Positions 7,911 through 15,830 of a DNA stretch of 16,650 nt are shown piece after piece (position 1 is the stretch's first letter; each line of letters begins with the position of its first letter). This DNA comes from DATLFI01 sp035524895. GTDB taxonomy: Bacteria > Acidobacteriota > Thermoanaerobaculia > Multivoradales > Multivoraceae. The position numbers and the translations under genes were made by a program. The stretch lies in the NCBI GenBank assembly GCA_035524895.1, contig DATLFI010000430.1:1-16650 (forward strand). The letters run 5' to 3'. Below the pieces are notes generated by a model. It made no database searches. It saw nothing but the letters and a program-made list of their open reading frames with translations, and had not been told where the DNA came from.

Positions 7911-9410
7911 CTACTCGCGCACCACGCGTGTCACCGGCTGGCTGCCGCCGGGACCGTTGATCCAGCCGCCGAGGATCGCAGAGAAGAGACCCGCCTTCCC
8001 TCCGGCGTGCACGAACAATAGCCCGTCGGGTCGGAACTTCGGTAGCTTCACTTCTTCGGGACCGGGAAAGGCCGCTGCCGGCACGCCTTCGGCGCAGCCG
8101 CCAGCACCGCGCAGGAGCTCGCTCGCCGGGGTCGTCAGCAGCGCTTGGATCTCCTGGCGCAGACGGGCCTTCGACCACCCGGCCTCACGGAACACCCGCG
8201 CATGCTCGGGGGCAACCACGACCATCGCGTCGAACGCGAGCACGAGCTTTGGGTGCGCCACCGAACGCAACGCCGAAGCCAGCGAGCACGCGAGAGACTC
8301 CGGAGTGCGCGACTGCTGGTCGATCACTCCGCGTGGACCCTCGCCGGCGAACAGCGTGACCGCGGACGCGTCCGGTGGCGCGCCGCGCTCGACGGCGAGC
8401 GACTCCCAGGGCGAGCCGTCCTCGTCCTCGGCGAAGCAGAACGAGAGCTTGCCGGGGTTGCCGAGGGTAGCTCGGTCGAGCTCCCCGGGACGCGCGCCGC
8501 CGACGTTGCGCAGCGTGAGCTGGAGCGCCCGACCGATGGTCAGGTTGGCGCGGTTGCCCTGACCGAGCGCGTTCATCCCCGAGTTCATACCCAGTCGGCC
8601 GCACACTGGTCCGTTGACCACCACGACGGGTCCCGAGAAGTAGGTGGTGGCGGCGAGCCCGTGCCAGTTGAACTCCTCGGCGCAGGCTGCCTCCACGCAG
8701 GCGAGAACCACCGGTAGGTACTCGGGCAGACACCCTGCCATCACGGCATTGACCGCCACCTTCTCCACGGTGCACGGCACCAGGTCGGGCGCGACGAGAC
8801 CCACCACGTCTTGGGGCGGGCGGTTCGTGCCGGCGATCATGCGCGCCACTCTCTCGGGCTCCGGTGGCACCACCGGCAAGCCGTCGGTCCAGCCACGCGC
8901 AAAGCACGCCTCGAACGGGTCCTCGCCGTCTCCCAGCTCGACGCCGCGAGATCGCAGCGCAGGTCCGGCCCCCACGAGGCGCGCGAGCCGTTCCGCGTGC
9001 TGCGGTTCGACGTTGAGAGCGCCGCATCCGGGGCGGGCAGGCGGCAGGTCCTCGCCCAGCGTCGGGTCGCCGGCGATGCTTCGCCACTCTTCACGGTGCC
9101 AGCCGATGCTGCGTCCCGCCTCGCGGTCGCCCTCGAGGCGCAGCAGTGTCGGGACGACCTCGATGCCGAGCCGATGCGATGCGAGCAGGTCCTCGTCGTG
9201 CTCGACGTCGAGGCCCTCCGGGAACGCCGGGTCGTCCTGGCTGAGGATGCGCAGTCGGGTCGTGCCGGTGCTCAGGGCGGCCAGCACCGGGGCCACGAGC
9301 CGGCAAGTCGGGCAGTCGCGCTTGACCACGGCGATCAGACGATCCGCCGCGGCCGCGCCCTCCCGGCGCTGCTCTCCGAACGAGCCGCGGTCTGCCGCTT
9401 GCGGTTCCAT
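7911..9410 (-). CDS. Thioredoxin-fold domain fused to a large UGSC-associated domain
   Basis: 499 residues, no signal peptide. Seen: a thioredoxin-like module at about residues 24-120 with the redox motif CPTC at 33-36 (VVKRDCPTC) and a likely cis-proline loop at about 85-88 (EVVPTLL). A linker follows, then a long second domain from about 165 to the end starting FEACFARGWTDGLPVVPPEPERV. It continues with CTVEKVAVNAVMAGCLPEYLPVV, YFSGPVVVVNGP, MNSGMNALGQGNRAN and GNPGKLSFCFAEDEDGSPWE. I recall this second domain from genes found next to UGSC proteins, but know no reaction for it. The ATG at 9410 has GAGGG 7 nt upstream and matches the start of the thioredoxin module; the frame is open for about 196 more codons upstream, antisense to the phosphatase gene. 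It is the first gene of the minus-strand group and may supply electrons to the UGSC protein (inference). Confidence 0.85.
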   Translation of the reverse strand: MEPQAADRGSFGEQRREGAAAADRLIAVVKRDCPTCRLVAPVLAALSTGTTRLRILSQDDPAFPEGLDVEHDEDLLASHRLGIEVVPTLLRLEGDREAGRSIGWHREEWRSIAGDPTLGEDLPPARPGCGALNVEPQHAERLARLVGAGPALRSRGVELGDGEDPFEACFARGWTDGLPVVPPEPERVARMIAGTNRPPQDVVGLVAPDLVPCTVEKVAVNAVMAGCLPEYLPVVLACVEAACAEEFNWHGLAATTYFSGPVVVVNGPVCGRLGMNSGMNALGQGNRANLTIGRALQLTLRNVGGARPGELDRATLGNPGKLSFCFAEDEDGSPWESLAVERGAPPDASAVTLFAGEGPRGVIDQQSRTPESLACSLASALRSVAHPKLVLAFDAMVVVAPEHARVFREAGWSKARLRQEIQALLTTPASELLRGAGGCAEGVPAAAFPGPEEVKLPKFRPDGLLFVHAGGKAGLFSAILGGWINGPGGSQPVTRVVRE

Positions 9411-9457
9411 CCGTGCGCCCTCGGTGATCCCTTCACCTCTCGGGGGGGTGGCCACGT

Positions 9458-9463
9458 TACTAT
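9458..9463 (+). promoter_or_regulatory. Possible -10 box of the phosphatase gene
   Basis: TACTAT (4 of 6 to consensus) ends 10 nt before the ATG at 9474, within the 63-bp divergent region. A start site 6-8 nt beyond it would give an almost leaderless mRNA, and no Shine-Dalgarno sequence precedes this ATG. No convincing -35 is visible. A 5-bp inverted repeat (9423-9437) lies on the other side, near the divergent gene's RBS. Confidence 0.3.
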
Positions 9464-9473
9464 CACGCCCGCC

Positions 9474-10145
9474 ATGACGCACGTCCTCACGCTGCCGCCT
9501 GCGCTTCGCCTCGGGGAGGAGCCAGCAGCGCTCGACCCGGTCGTCGAGACCCAGCACGCCACCTTGCTCCTGATCCGGCACGGCGAGAGCCTGGCGAACC
9601 TGGAACGGCGCTTCACTCGCTCCGACGACGAGCCGCTGACCCCGACCGGCCTCGAGCAGGCGCGGGAAACGGCGCACCGGCTGGCAGAGCTCTACGCTCC
9701 GCGGGTGCTCTATGCGAGCCCGTTCCTGCGCGCGCTTCAGACCGCGCGCGAGTTGGGCGCCCCCTTCGGGCTCGAGCCCGTGGTGGTGCCGGAGCTGCAC
9801 GAGCAGAGCTTCGGCTCCTTGCGCGGGCGTGCCTACGAGGAGTACTACCCGGTGATCGCAACGGTCTCGCTGCTCGATCGCTGGAATCACCGGGCGCCGG
9901 GAGGCGAGTCGTTGCGCGACGTCGCGGATCGGGTCGGTCCGGCTCTCGAGAGGATCGCCGCAGCCCATGCGGGAGAACAGGTGCTGGTGGTCAGCCACGG
10001 CGGCGTCATGGCCGCACTGCGCGCCTGGGCCTGCGGGAACTTCGATCGTCCCCCGGAGTCTACGGTCAATGCGGGGGGCTATCGGCTGCTAGGCTCTTCC
10101 CGTCCCTATCACGGGCCTCTGTCCCTGTTCGGCCCTGATCCGTAG
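9474..10145 (+). CDS. Histidine phosphatase family protein (phosphoglycerate mutase-like)
   Basis: 223-residue cytoplasmic enzyme that uses a phosphohistidine intermediate. Seen: the catalytic RHG motif LIRHGESLAN with His36, the LTPTGLEQA stretch, YASPFLRALQTA (the second conserved arginine), an acidic segment PELHEQSFGSLRGR, and the second catalytic histidine at 175 (VVSHGGVMAALRAW). This is the full set for the family. About 30 residues precede the first strand, a little long; no internal ATG suggests a later start. It is divergent from the thioredoxin-fold gene with 63 bp between them and is followed by the binding-protein gene 150 bp on. The substrate (phosphoglycerate, a sugar phosphate or a cobalamin precursor) cannot be told from the sequence. 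Confidence 0.92.
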   Translation: MTHVLTLPPALRLGEEPAALDPVVETQHATLLLIRHGESLANLERRFTRSDDEPLTPTGLEQARETAHRLAELYAPRVLYASPFLRALQTARELGAPFGLEPVVVPELHEQSFGSLRGRAYEEYYPVIATVSLLDRWNHRAPGGESLRDVADRVGPALERIAAAHAGEQVLVVSHGGVMAALRAWACGNFDRPPESTVNAGGYRLLGSSRPYHGPLSLFGPDP

Positions 10146-10295
10146 GGCGACAGACGGTGCAGTGTTTCCCGGGGTACGCTAAGATTCGCCGCCTTCCGAG
10201 TGACTGATCTCCGCCTCGGAGCCCGCGCCGACGTCCTCGAGCCACTTCAACGTATGGATGTACGACTCCGGCCCCGGGATCGGAAGGAGCTGACC

Positions 10296-11561
10296 ATGAG
10301 TCCTCGCACCCGACGCGCCTCCACGATTGCAGTCACTGTCGGCCTGGGGCTGGCTTTCACGCTCGCGTGCGGCGGAGAGAAGACTGTCCAGCTCGGAGCT
10401 GTGTTGCCGCTTTCGGGCAACGCCCAGGTCTACGGCCAGGCGATAAAGAAGGGCATCGACCTGGCGATGAAGGAGACGCAAGACCTCACCGACCTACCAC
10501 GTGGCGCGACCGTCACGATGTCCATCGCCGACTCGGCGAGCGACCCCCAGCAGGCCGTGCAGGAGCTGCGCGTGGCGCTCTCCGCAGGCGCCATCGCCGT
10601 CATCGGCGGCGTGACCAGCCCCGAGGCGTTGGCGATGGTGCCGGTGGCCAACGAGGCGGATCGCGTGCTGCTGTCGCCGTCGGCCTCGAGCCAGGAGCTG
10701 TCGGGCATCTCGCGCAACTTCTACCGCATCTTCCCGAGCGCCGAGGCCGAGGCCGTCGCGCTCTCGAACCACACGGTCAACACCCTTCAAGTGAAGGCCC
10801 TGGCGATCCTCGCCGACGCCACGGCTTTCGGTCAGGGGTTGGCGAAGAACTTTCAGGAGAACTTCGAGCGTGCCGGCGGGACGGTGACCGAGACTCTGAC
10901 CTTCGAGCCCGACACCACCGACCTGTCGGCCCTGGCGCAGCAGGTGGTGGCTTTGCAACGTCAGGCTGCGCGCGCGGAAGGCGGTCAGCAGGCCGGTTTC
11001 GCCGTGTTCGTGGCGGCGGCGGGGGACGACCTGGCGAACGCGCTGCGGACACTTCGCCAACAGGGGTACGAGGCGCGCATTCTCGCCAGCTCCGCGCTCG
11101 CCAGCCTGGACGTGCTGCGGGCCGCGGGAGAGGCGGCGGAGTTCGTCTACTTCGCGCAGACGCCGTTCGATCCGGAGGACGCCGACGAGCCGATGGCTTC
11201 GTTCGCGGCGGCCTACCAGGAGGAGTACGGCGAGACGCCGACCTTCTACGCAGCCCACGGCTACGATGCGGTCATGGTGTTGCTCCAGGCGCTTCGCGAG
11301 GCCGACAGCACCGATGCCATCGACTTCCGGACGGGTATGCGGTCTATCGCGAACCTTCCAGGCGTCACCGGCAGCATCCAGTTCCGGGAGAACGGCGACG
11401 TGCAGCGCTTCATGCGCGTGCACCTGGTCTCCGAGGGCAAGCCGCGAGACTTCGAGGACTACATGTCGGGCCGGCGCCAGGAGATCATCGAGCAGCAGAA
11501 GGAGATCGAGCGACGCCGACGCGAGCTCGAGCGTCGACTGCAGCAGGGAACCGGCTCGTGA
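10296..11561 (+). CDS. ABC transporter substrate-binding lipoprotein (LivJ/type I periplasmic fold)
   Basis: 421-residue protein with a lipoprotein-type signal: basic N-terminus (SPRTRRAS), a hydrophobic stretch, and lipobox FTLAC with Cys25. Seen: the mature part begins VQLGAVLPLSGNAQVYGQAIK, the hallmark of the branched-chain amino acid/amide binding family. It continues with AVIGGVTSPEALAMVPVANE, LLSPSASS, FYRIFPS, ALAILADATAFGQG, ILASSALAS and AAHGYDAVMVLLQAL. This matches a full Peripla_BP_6 domain. The last 30 residues (EIIEQQKEIERRRRELERR) form a highly charged helix not usual for the family. The ATG at 10296 has AAGGAG 6 nt upstream and begins the signal; an upstream in-frame opening at 10200 would put about 32 residues before it. 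No permease or ATPase genes lie beside it, so partners must be elsewhere, or it acts as a sensor. Confidence 0.92.
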   Translation: MSPRTRRASTIAVTVGLGLAFTLACGGEKTVQLGAVLPLSGNAQVYGQAIKKGIDLAMKETQDLTDLPRGATVTMSIADSASDPQQAVQELRVALSAGAIAVIGGVTSPEALAMVPVANEADRVLLSPSASSQELSGISRNFYRIFPSAEAEAVALSNHTVNTLQVKALAILADATAFGQGLAKNFQENFERAGGTVTETLTFEPDTTDLSALAQQVVALQRQAARAEGGQQAGFAVFVAAAGDDLANALRTLRQQGYEARILASSALASLDVLRAAGEAAEFVYFAQTPFDPEDADEPMASFAAAYQEEYGETPTFYAAHGYDAVMVLLQALREADSTDAIDFRTGMRSIANLPGVTGSIQFRENGDVQRFMRVHLVSEGKPRDFEDYMSGRRQEIIEQQKEIERRRRELERRLQQGTGS

Positions 11562-11590
11562 CCGCGCGTTCCCCGGGGCGACTCCGGCCG

Positions 11591-11624
11591 CTTCGCGGGT
11601 CCTGGCGGGCTTGGCCCCGCGAGG
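11591..11624 (+). other. Imperfect hairpin after the binding-protein gene
   Basis: CTTCGCGGG and CCCGCGAGG pair over 9 positions (one G-T) across a 16-nt loop, 30 bp after the stop. No T-run follows. It could be a weak terminator or attenuator before the thiolase-fold operon; GC-rich chance pairing is possible. Confidence 0.3.
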
Positions 11625-11663
11625 CGTAACAGGAGACCGGCAACCCGGCTCCCGCCGGATACC

Positions 11664-11668
11664 AGGAG
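11664..11668 (+). promoter_or_regulatory. Ribosome binding site deciding a GTG start
   Basis: AGGAG, 7 nt before the GTG at 11676. It supports GTG as the start of the thiolase-fold/DUF35 gene, whose conserved N-terminus (GILRYGSYVP) begins at codon 3. Confidence 0.7.
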
Positions 11669-11675
11669 ATCAGGC

Positions 11676-13064
11676 GTGGCGGGAATCCTGCGTTACGGCT
11701 CGTACGTGCCCTTCTTCCGGCTGGCGCGCAAACCGCTCGGCGGCAGCGGCGAGCGCGCGGTGGCCAGCTACGACGAGGATGCCGCCTCGGTGGCCGTGGA
11801 GGCGGCGCGCGAATCCCTGCGCGGCTTCGAGGGACGCGAAGCGGTCGAGGCGTTGTTGTTCGCCACTACCAGCGCCCCCTACGTCGAGAAGCTGAACGCC
11901 GCCACCGTCCAGGCCGCCTGCGACCTGCCCGGCACGATGCTCTCGGCCGAGCTCGGCGGCACCAGCCGAGCCGGGCTCACTGGGCTCCTGCTCGGCCTCG
12001 ACCTCGCGGCGGCCGGCCGTACCGTGCTGGTGGCGGCCGGCGACGTCGTGGTCGGGGCGCCGGGCGGCTCGCGCGAGTCGATGGGCGGCGACGCCGGAGC
12101 AGCCTTCGTGGTGGGACCCGGCGACGGCGGTGCGAGGCTGCTCGGTCGCGCTTCGACCACCGAGGAGGTCCTCGATGTCTGGCGCTCGCCTGGGATGCCG
12201 TTCGCGCGACAGTGGGAGGAGCGCTTCGGCGAGGAGGTCTTCGCGCCCATCGTGCACGACACGCTCGAGCGGGCGCTCGCGAGTGCGGGAGTCGGAGTCG
12301 CCGACCTCGACCGCGTGGTGCTCGACGGCACGAGCGCCCGCGCGCTGCGGACCTTCGCCGGACGGGCCAAGCTGGATCCCACGCGCGTCGCCGACGACCT
12401 CGCTGCCGGCGTGGGTCGCGCCGGCGCCGCCCACGCGCCGCTGATGCTCGCCGCGGCCCTCGATCGCGCTTCGCCCGGCGATCGCGTGGCGGTCCTCAGT
12501 GCGGCCGACGGCGCCGACGCCGTGATCCTCGAGGTCACGGATGGGATCGCCAAGGCACGGCCCCAACGTACGGTCGAGCGGTGGATCGACTCCAAGCGCG
12601 CGGATCTCGCCTACACCACGTACCTCAAGTGGCGCGAGGTGCTGCCTTTCGAGCCGCCCCGCCGGCCCGAGCCGGCGCGTCCCGCGGCGCCGCCGATGCA
12701 CCGCTCCGAGCGCTGGAAATTCGGCTTCGTCGGGTCGCGCTGCCAGGCTTGCGGCGCCGCGAACCTGCCGCCGCAACGCGTGTGCGTGGCTTGCGGTGCC
12801 GTCGACCAGATGGAGCCCGAGCCGTTCGCCGACGCGTCCTGCCGGGTCGCGACGTACACCATCGACCGCCTCGCCTACTCGCTGCAGCCCCCGGTGGTCG
12901 GCGCGGTCGTCGACTTCGAGGGTGGCGGCCGTTTTACCTGCCAGCTCACCGACGTCGACCCCGACAAGGTCGAGATCGGCGACGAGCTCGAGATGACGTT
13001 TCGGCGGGTGTACACGGCGGACGGGGTGCACAATTACTTCTGGAAGGCGAGACCCAGGAGATAG
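11676..13064 (+). CDS. HMG-CoA synthase-like thiolase-fold protein fused to a DUF35 zinc-ribbon/OB domain
   Basis: 462 residues. Seen: an N-terminal thiolase/HMG-CoA synthase-like part (GILRYGSYVPFFRL, LLFATTSAPYVEKLNAATV, SMGGDAGAAFVVG, GVGRAGAAHAPLMLAAAL) to about residue 325. A C-terminal DUF35 part follows with a four-cysteine ribbon at 356, 359, 370 and 373 (CQACG, CVACG) and an OB-type end (VVDFEGGGRFTCQLTD, EMTFRRVY, NYFWKARP). At the place of the catalytic cysteine of HMG-CoA synthase/KAS III the sequence is AELGGTSRAG, with Thr96, so standard Claisen chemistry is unlikely. Family knowledge: Cys-less thiolase-fold proteins paired with DUF35 partners act as aldolases in steroid side-chain breakdown (Ltp2/ChsH2), and fused proteins like this are often labelled HMG-CoA synthase. 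The SCP2-type thiolase gene follows after 56 bp, suggesting a joint acyl-CoA pathway. Confidence 0.87.
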   Translation: MAGILRYGSYVPFFRLARKPLGGSGERAVASYDEDAASVAVEAARESLRGFEGREAVEALLFATTSAPYVEKLNAATVQAACDLPGTMLSAELGGTSRAGLTGLLLGLDLAAAGRTVLVAAGDVVVGAPGGSRESMGGDAGAAFVVGPGDGGARLLGRASTTEEVLDVWRSPGMPFARQWEERFGEEVFAPIVHDTLERALASAGVGVADLDRVVLDGTSARALRTFAGRAKLDPTRVADDLAAGVGRAGAAHAPLMLAAALDRASPGDRVAVLSAADGADAVILEVTDGIAKARPQRTVERWIDSKRADLAYTTYLKWREVLPFEPPRRPEPARPAAPPMHRSERWKFGFVGSRCQACGAANLPPQRVCVACGAVDQMEPEPFADASCRVATYTIDRLAYSLQPPVVGAVVDFEGGGRFTCQLTDVDPDKVEIGDELEMTFRRVYTADGVHNYFWKARPRR

Positions 13065-13120
13065 GCAGCTCCCCACCGGGTTACGATTCCATCCCTGAAC
13101 ACCGCGAAGACGGAGGCCCC

Positions 13121-14299
13121 ATGTCCAGCAACGGCATCAAAGACCGCGTCGCGATCGTCGGCATGGGGTGCACGTCGTTCGGCGAGCACTGGCACAAGAG
13201 CGCGAGCGACCTGCTGGTCGAGGCATCGCAGGAGGCTCACCGGTCGGCGGGCATCGACGCCGCGCAGATCGACGCCTACTGGCTCGGCACGCTGTCGAGC
13301 GGGCTCTCGGGACTGATGCTCTCGGAGCCGCTCAAGATCCAGTACAAGCCGGTGACCCACGTCGAGAACTTTTGCGCCACTGGCAGCGAGGCGATGCGCA
13401 ACGCCGCCTACGCGGTGGCGAGCGGCGCCTACGACCTGGTGATGGCGATCGGCGTGGAGAAGCTCAAGGACTCCGGGTACAGCGGCCTCACCGGCAGCGG
13501 CGCGCCGCCGAGCGACGGCACCGAGAGCGGCATGACGGCGCCGGCGAACTTCTCGTTGCTGGCGCCGGCCTACGCCAAGAAGTACGGTGTCGAGCTCGAC
13601 GCGCTCAAGGACGTGCTGTCGCGCATCGCCTACAAGAACCACGCGAACGGCGCGCGCAACCCCAAGGCGCAGTACCGCAAGGAAGTGCCGCTCGAGAAGA
13701 TCAAGGCCTCGCCAAAGGTGGCGGGTATGCTCGGGATCATGGACTGCTCCGGGGTTTCCGATGGCGCCGCGGCTGCGATCCTGTGCCGTGCCGAGGACGC
13801 GTACAAGTACAACGCCAACCCGATCTTCATCAAGGGGCTCTCCTTCGTCGCTGGCCCTGCCGAGGGGCCAATGCGTCAGGAGTACGATTTCACCACCTTC
13901 CCCGAGGTGGTGGCGAGCGCTCAGGACGCCTATCGCCAGGCCCAGGTCACGGAGCCGCGCGAGGAGATCTCGATGGCGGAGGTCCACGACTGCTTCACGC
14001 CCACCGAGCTCGTGCTGATGGAGGACCTCGGGTTCTCCGGACGCGGCGGCGCGTGGCAGGACGTGCTCGACGGGCGCTTCGACCTGTCGGGAGCACAGCC
14101 GGTCAACCCCGACGGCGGGCTCAAGAGCTTTGGCCACCCGATCGGTGCTTCAGGGCTGCGCATGATGTACGAGATGTGGCTGCAGCTCCGCGGCGAGGCC
14201 GGCCCGCGGCAGATCGAGAATCCCAAGCTCGGGCTCACCCACAACCTCGGCGGCGGGCCGGGTCGTTGCGTGAGCTTCGTGTCCGTGGTGGGACGGTAG
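13121..14299 (+). CDS. SCP2-type thiolase (acetyl-CoA acetyltransferase family)
   Basis: 392-residue thiolase. Seen: N-terminus DRVAIVGMGCTSFGEHW; nucleophilic Cys85 in ENFCATGSEAMRNA; the active-site loop AEVHDCFTPTELVLMEDLG with His289; GGLKSFGHPIGASG with His339; and the last catalytic block HNLGGGPGRCVSF with Cys383. All residues needed for thiolysis or Claisen condensation are present, in contrast to the preceding Cys-less homologue. Family knowledge: bacterial SCP2-type thiolases cleave 3-ketoacyl-CoAs, often branched or steroid-derived. The ATG at 13121 has GGAGG only 4 nt upstream; the frame stays open into the previous gene, but the conserved N-terminus fixes the start. It belongs to an operon with the upstream fusion gene and the Smr-domain gene 22 bp downstream. 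Exact substrate unknown. Confidence 0.93.
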   Translation: MSSNGIKDRVAIVGMGCTSFGEHWHKSASDLLVEASQEAHRSAGIDAAQIDAYWLGTLSSGLSGLMLSEPLKIQYKPVTHVENFCATGSEAMRNAAYAVASGAYDLVMAIGVEKLKDSGYSGLTGSGAPPSDGTESGMTAPANFSLLAPAYAKKYGVELDALKDVLSRIAYKNHANGARNPKAQYRKEVPLEKIKASPKVAGMLGIMDCSGVSDGAAAAILCRAEDAYKYNANPIFIKGLSFVAGPAEGPMRQEYDFTTFPEVVASAQDAYRQAQVTEPREEISMAEVHDCFTPTELVLMEDLGFSGRGGAWQDVLDGRFDLSGAQPVNPDGGLKSFGHPIGASGLRMMYEMWLQLRGEAGPRQIENPKLGLTHNLGGGPGRCVSFVSVVGR

Positions 14300-14321
14300 C
14301 GACGCTGGCCCACGGCTCTCG

Positions 14322-14795
14322 ATGACCCGCCGTCGCCCGCGACCTCCCAGCCGGCCGGTGCCGAAGGTCGAGACGTGGCAGCGGCCCGAGGCGCTGCCCG
14401 CCGACGAAGAGCGCGTGCTGTTCGAGCGTGCGGTCGAGGCGATCGACGGCAGGGTGCTCCGCTCGCCGCTGGTAGGAAAGGGCGGCGACGAGTCGGCCGC
14501 AGGCGAGGCGGCGCCGCGCAGCTCGCGTCGTGTCGCGCGACGAGCCAAGGAGGAGGCCCCGCCGGCGACACTCGATCTCCACGGTTGCGACCGCACCACC
14601 GCGCTCGAGCGCCTGGCGCGCTTCCTCGCAGCCCAGCCGCGCGGCGGTACCGCCCTCGTGATCCATGGCCGCGGCCACCAGATCCTCGCCAACGCCGTGG
14701 CTCGCTTCCTCGACCGCCACTCCGGTGTCGGCGAGCACGTCGAAGCGCCGCCCCGCTGGGGCGGTCCCGGAGCGAGGCTAGTGACGATGCGCTGA
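14322..14795 (+). CDS. Small Smr-domain protein
   Basis: 157 residues. Seen: a basic, Pro/Arg-rich N-terminal half with segments such as PADEERVLFERAVEAIDG and a KEE/Arg-rich linker. A compact Smr domain follows from about residue 82: LDLHG (84-88), a helix, LVIHGRGHQ (113-120) and GGPGARLVTMR at the end. DLHG and HGRG are the conserved catalytic and nucleic-acid-binding motifs of Smr nucleases found at the C-terminus of MutS2 and in free-standing YdaL-type proteins. It probably binds or cleaves DNA/RNA; the target is unknown. It begins 22 bp after the thiolase stop and is likely co-transcribed. It has no evident metabolic link to the thiolase genes. The converging carbamate kinase gene ends 95 bp beyond. 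Confidence 0.87.
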   Translation: MTRRRPRPPSRPVPKVETWQRPEALPADEERVLFERAVEAIDGRVLRSPLVGKGGDESAAGEAAPRSSRRVARRAKEEAPPATLDLHGCDRTTALERLARFLAAQPRGGTALVIHGRGHQILANAVARFLDRHSGVGEHVEAPPRWGGPGARLVTMR

Positions 14796-14890
14796 GCTTG
14801 CGACATATTCTGGGCCACGGCAAAGAGTCGCGGAGGCACGACGACCCGCGCGGCGCAACCTCCGATGGACGGGGCTCCTCTTACGTTCGA
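14796..14890. other. Convergent intergenic region
   Basis: 95 bp between the Smr gene and the end of carbamate kinase. I see no clear stem plus T-run terminator on either strand and no small gene. Confidence 0.5.
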
Positions 14891-15793
14891 TCACCGCGCG
14901 ACCACCTGCGTGCCCGACGTCCCGGCGACCAACTCGGCGGCCTGCTCGACTGAGCCGATGGCGGTGCGGCCGCCGGTGCTCTCGACGAAACGGCACGCGG
15001 CCTCCACCTTCGGACCCATGGAGCCCTCCTCGAGCGAGAGCCGGCGAAGCTCGGCGGGGGTGGTGCGGCCGATCGGGTCCCGCCGCTGTGGCCAGTCGCG
15101 ATAGATGGCCTCCACGTCGGTGAGCAGCACGAGCAACTCGGTGCGCAGCTCGCGCGCGAGCAGGGCGCTGGTGAGGTCTTTGTCCACCACGGCCTCCACG
15201 CCGACGGTGGCTCCGTCCGGGCGCAACTGCACAGGAATGCCGCCACCGCCGGCGCACACCACCACCCGGTCGGCATCGAGCAGGAGCCGGATCGTTTCCA
15301 ACTCGACGATGCGGCGCGGTTCGGGGGACGGCACGAGGCGCCGCCAGCCGCCGGTCTCGGGGCCAAGCTGCCAGCCGCGCTCGGTCTCGAGGCGTCTGGC
15401 GGCGGCCTCGTCGTGTACCGCGCCGATCGGCTTGGTGGGATGCGAGAAGGCGGGGTCGCCGGGGTCGACGACGACTTGCGTGAGCAGGACCGCGACCGGC
15501 CGACCGGGCAGCTCCGCTGAGAGTTGCTGCACGATCAGGTAGCCGATCATTCCTTCGGACTCGGCGCCGAGCACGTCGAGAGTGGCGCCGGAAGGGTGGC
15601 CCCCGCCCTCCGAGCGGAGTGCGAGCCAGCCGATCTGTGGTCCGTTGCCGTGGGTGATGATGACGCGGTGCTCGCGGGCGACCGCCGCGATGGGGCGCGC
15701 GGCGGCGGCTATCGCTGTCCGCAGCGCGGCGTACTCGAAGGGCTCTCCCCGGCGGAGAAGCGCGTTGCCGCCTACGGCGAGCACGACCCTCAT
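14891..15793 (-). CDS. arcC: Carbamate kinase
   Basis: 300 residues, the usual length. It interconverts carbamoyl phosphate plus ADP with carbamate plus ATP in the cytoplasm (EC 2.7.2.2). Seen in order: VLAVGGNALLRRG (phosphate loop), IITHGNGPQIGWLAL, GAESEGMIGYLIVQQL, SHPTKPIGAVHD, GGWRRLVPSPEP, VVCAGGGGIPV, VVDKDLTSALLA, LLTDVEAIYRDW, EEGSMGPKVEAACRFV and TAIGSVEQA. These are the characteristic carbamate kinase blocks, as opposed to other amino-acid kinases. The ATG at 15793 follows the GTPase stop by 37 bp, so the two are probably one operon read GTPase first. No ornithine carbamoyltransferase or arginine deiminase gene is in view, so arginine fermentation cannot be claimed; ureide or purine breakdown is the other usual context. 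Confidence 0.95.
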   Translation of the reverse strand: MRVVLAVGGNALLRRGEPFEYAALRTAIAAAARPIAAVAREHRVIITHGNGPQIGWLALRSEGGGHPSGATLDVLGAESEGMIGYLIVQQLSAELPGRPVAVLLTQVVVDPGDPAFSHPTKPIGAVHDEAAARRLETERGWQLGPETGGWRRLVPSPEPRRIVELETIRLLLDADRVVVCAGGGGIPVQLRPDGATVGVEAVVDKDLTSALLARELRTELLVLLTDVEAIYRDWPQRRDPIGRTTPAELRRLSLEEGSMGPKVEAACRFVESTGGRTAIGSVEQAAELVAGTSGTQVVAR

Positions 15794-15830
15794 CGGTCTC
15801 TCATCCGATTCCCGGCGGGGACGGGCTCGC

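Noticed and set aside
9411..9998. Upstream extension of the thioredoxin-fold gene
   Set aside because: It is antisense to the histidine phosphatase; the RBS and domain start favour 9410.
12212..13120. Upstream extension of the thiolase frame
   Set aside because: It overlaps the thiolase-fold/DUF35 gene in another frame and is Arg-rich. The thiolase start at 13121 is fixed by its RBS and conserved N-terminus.
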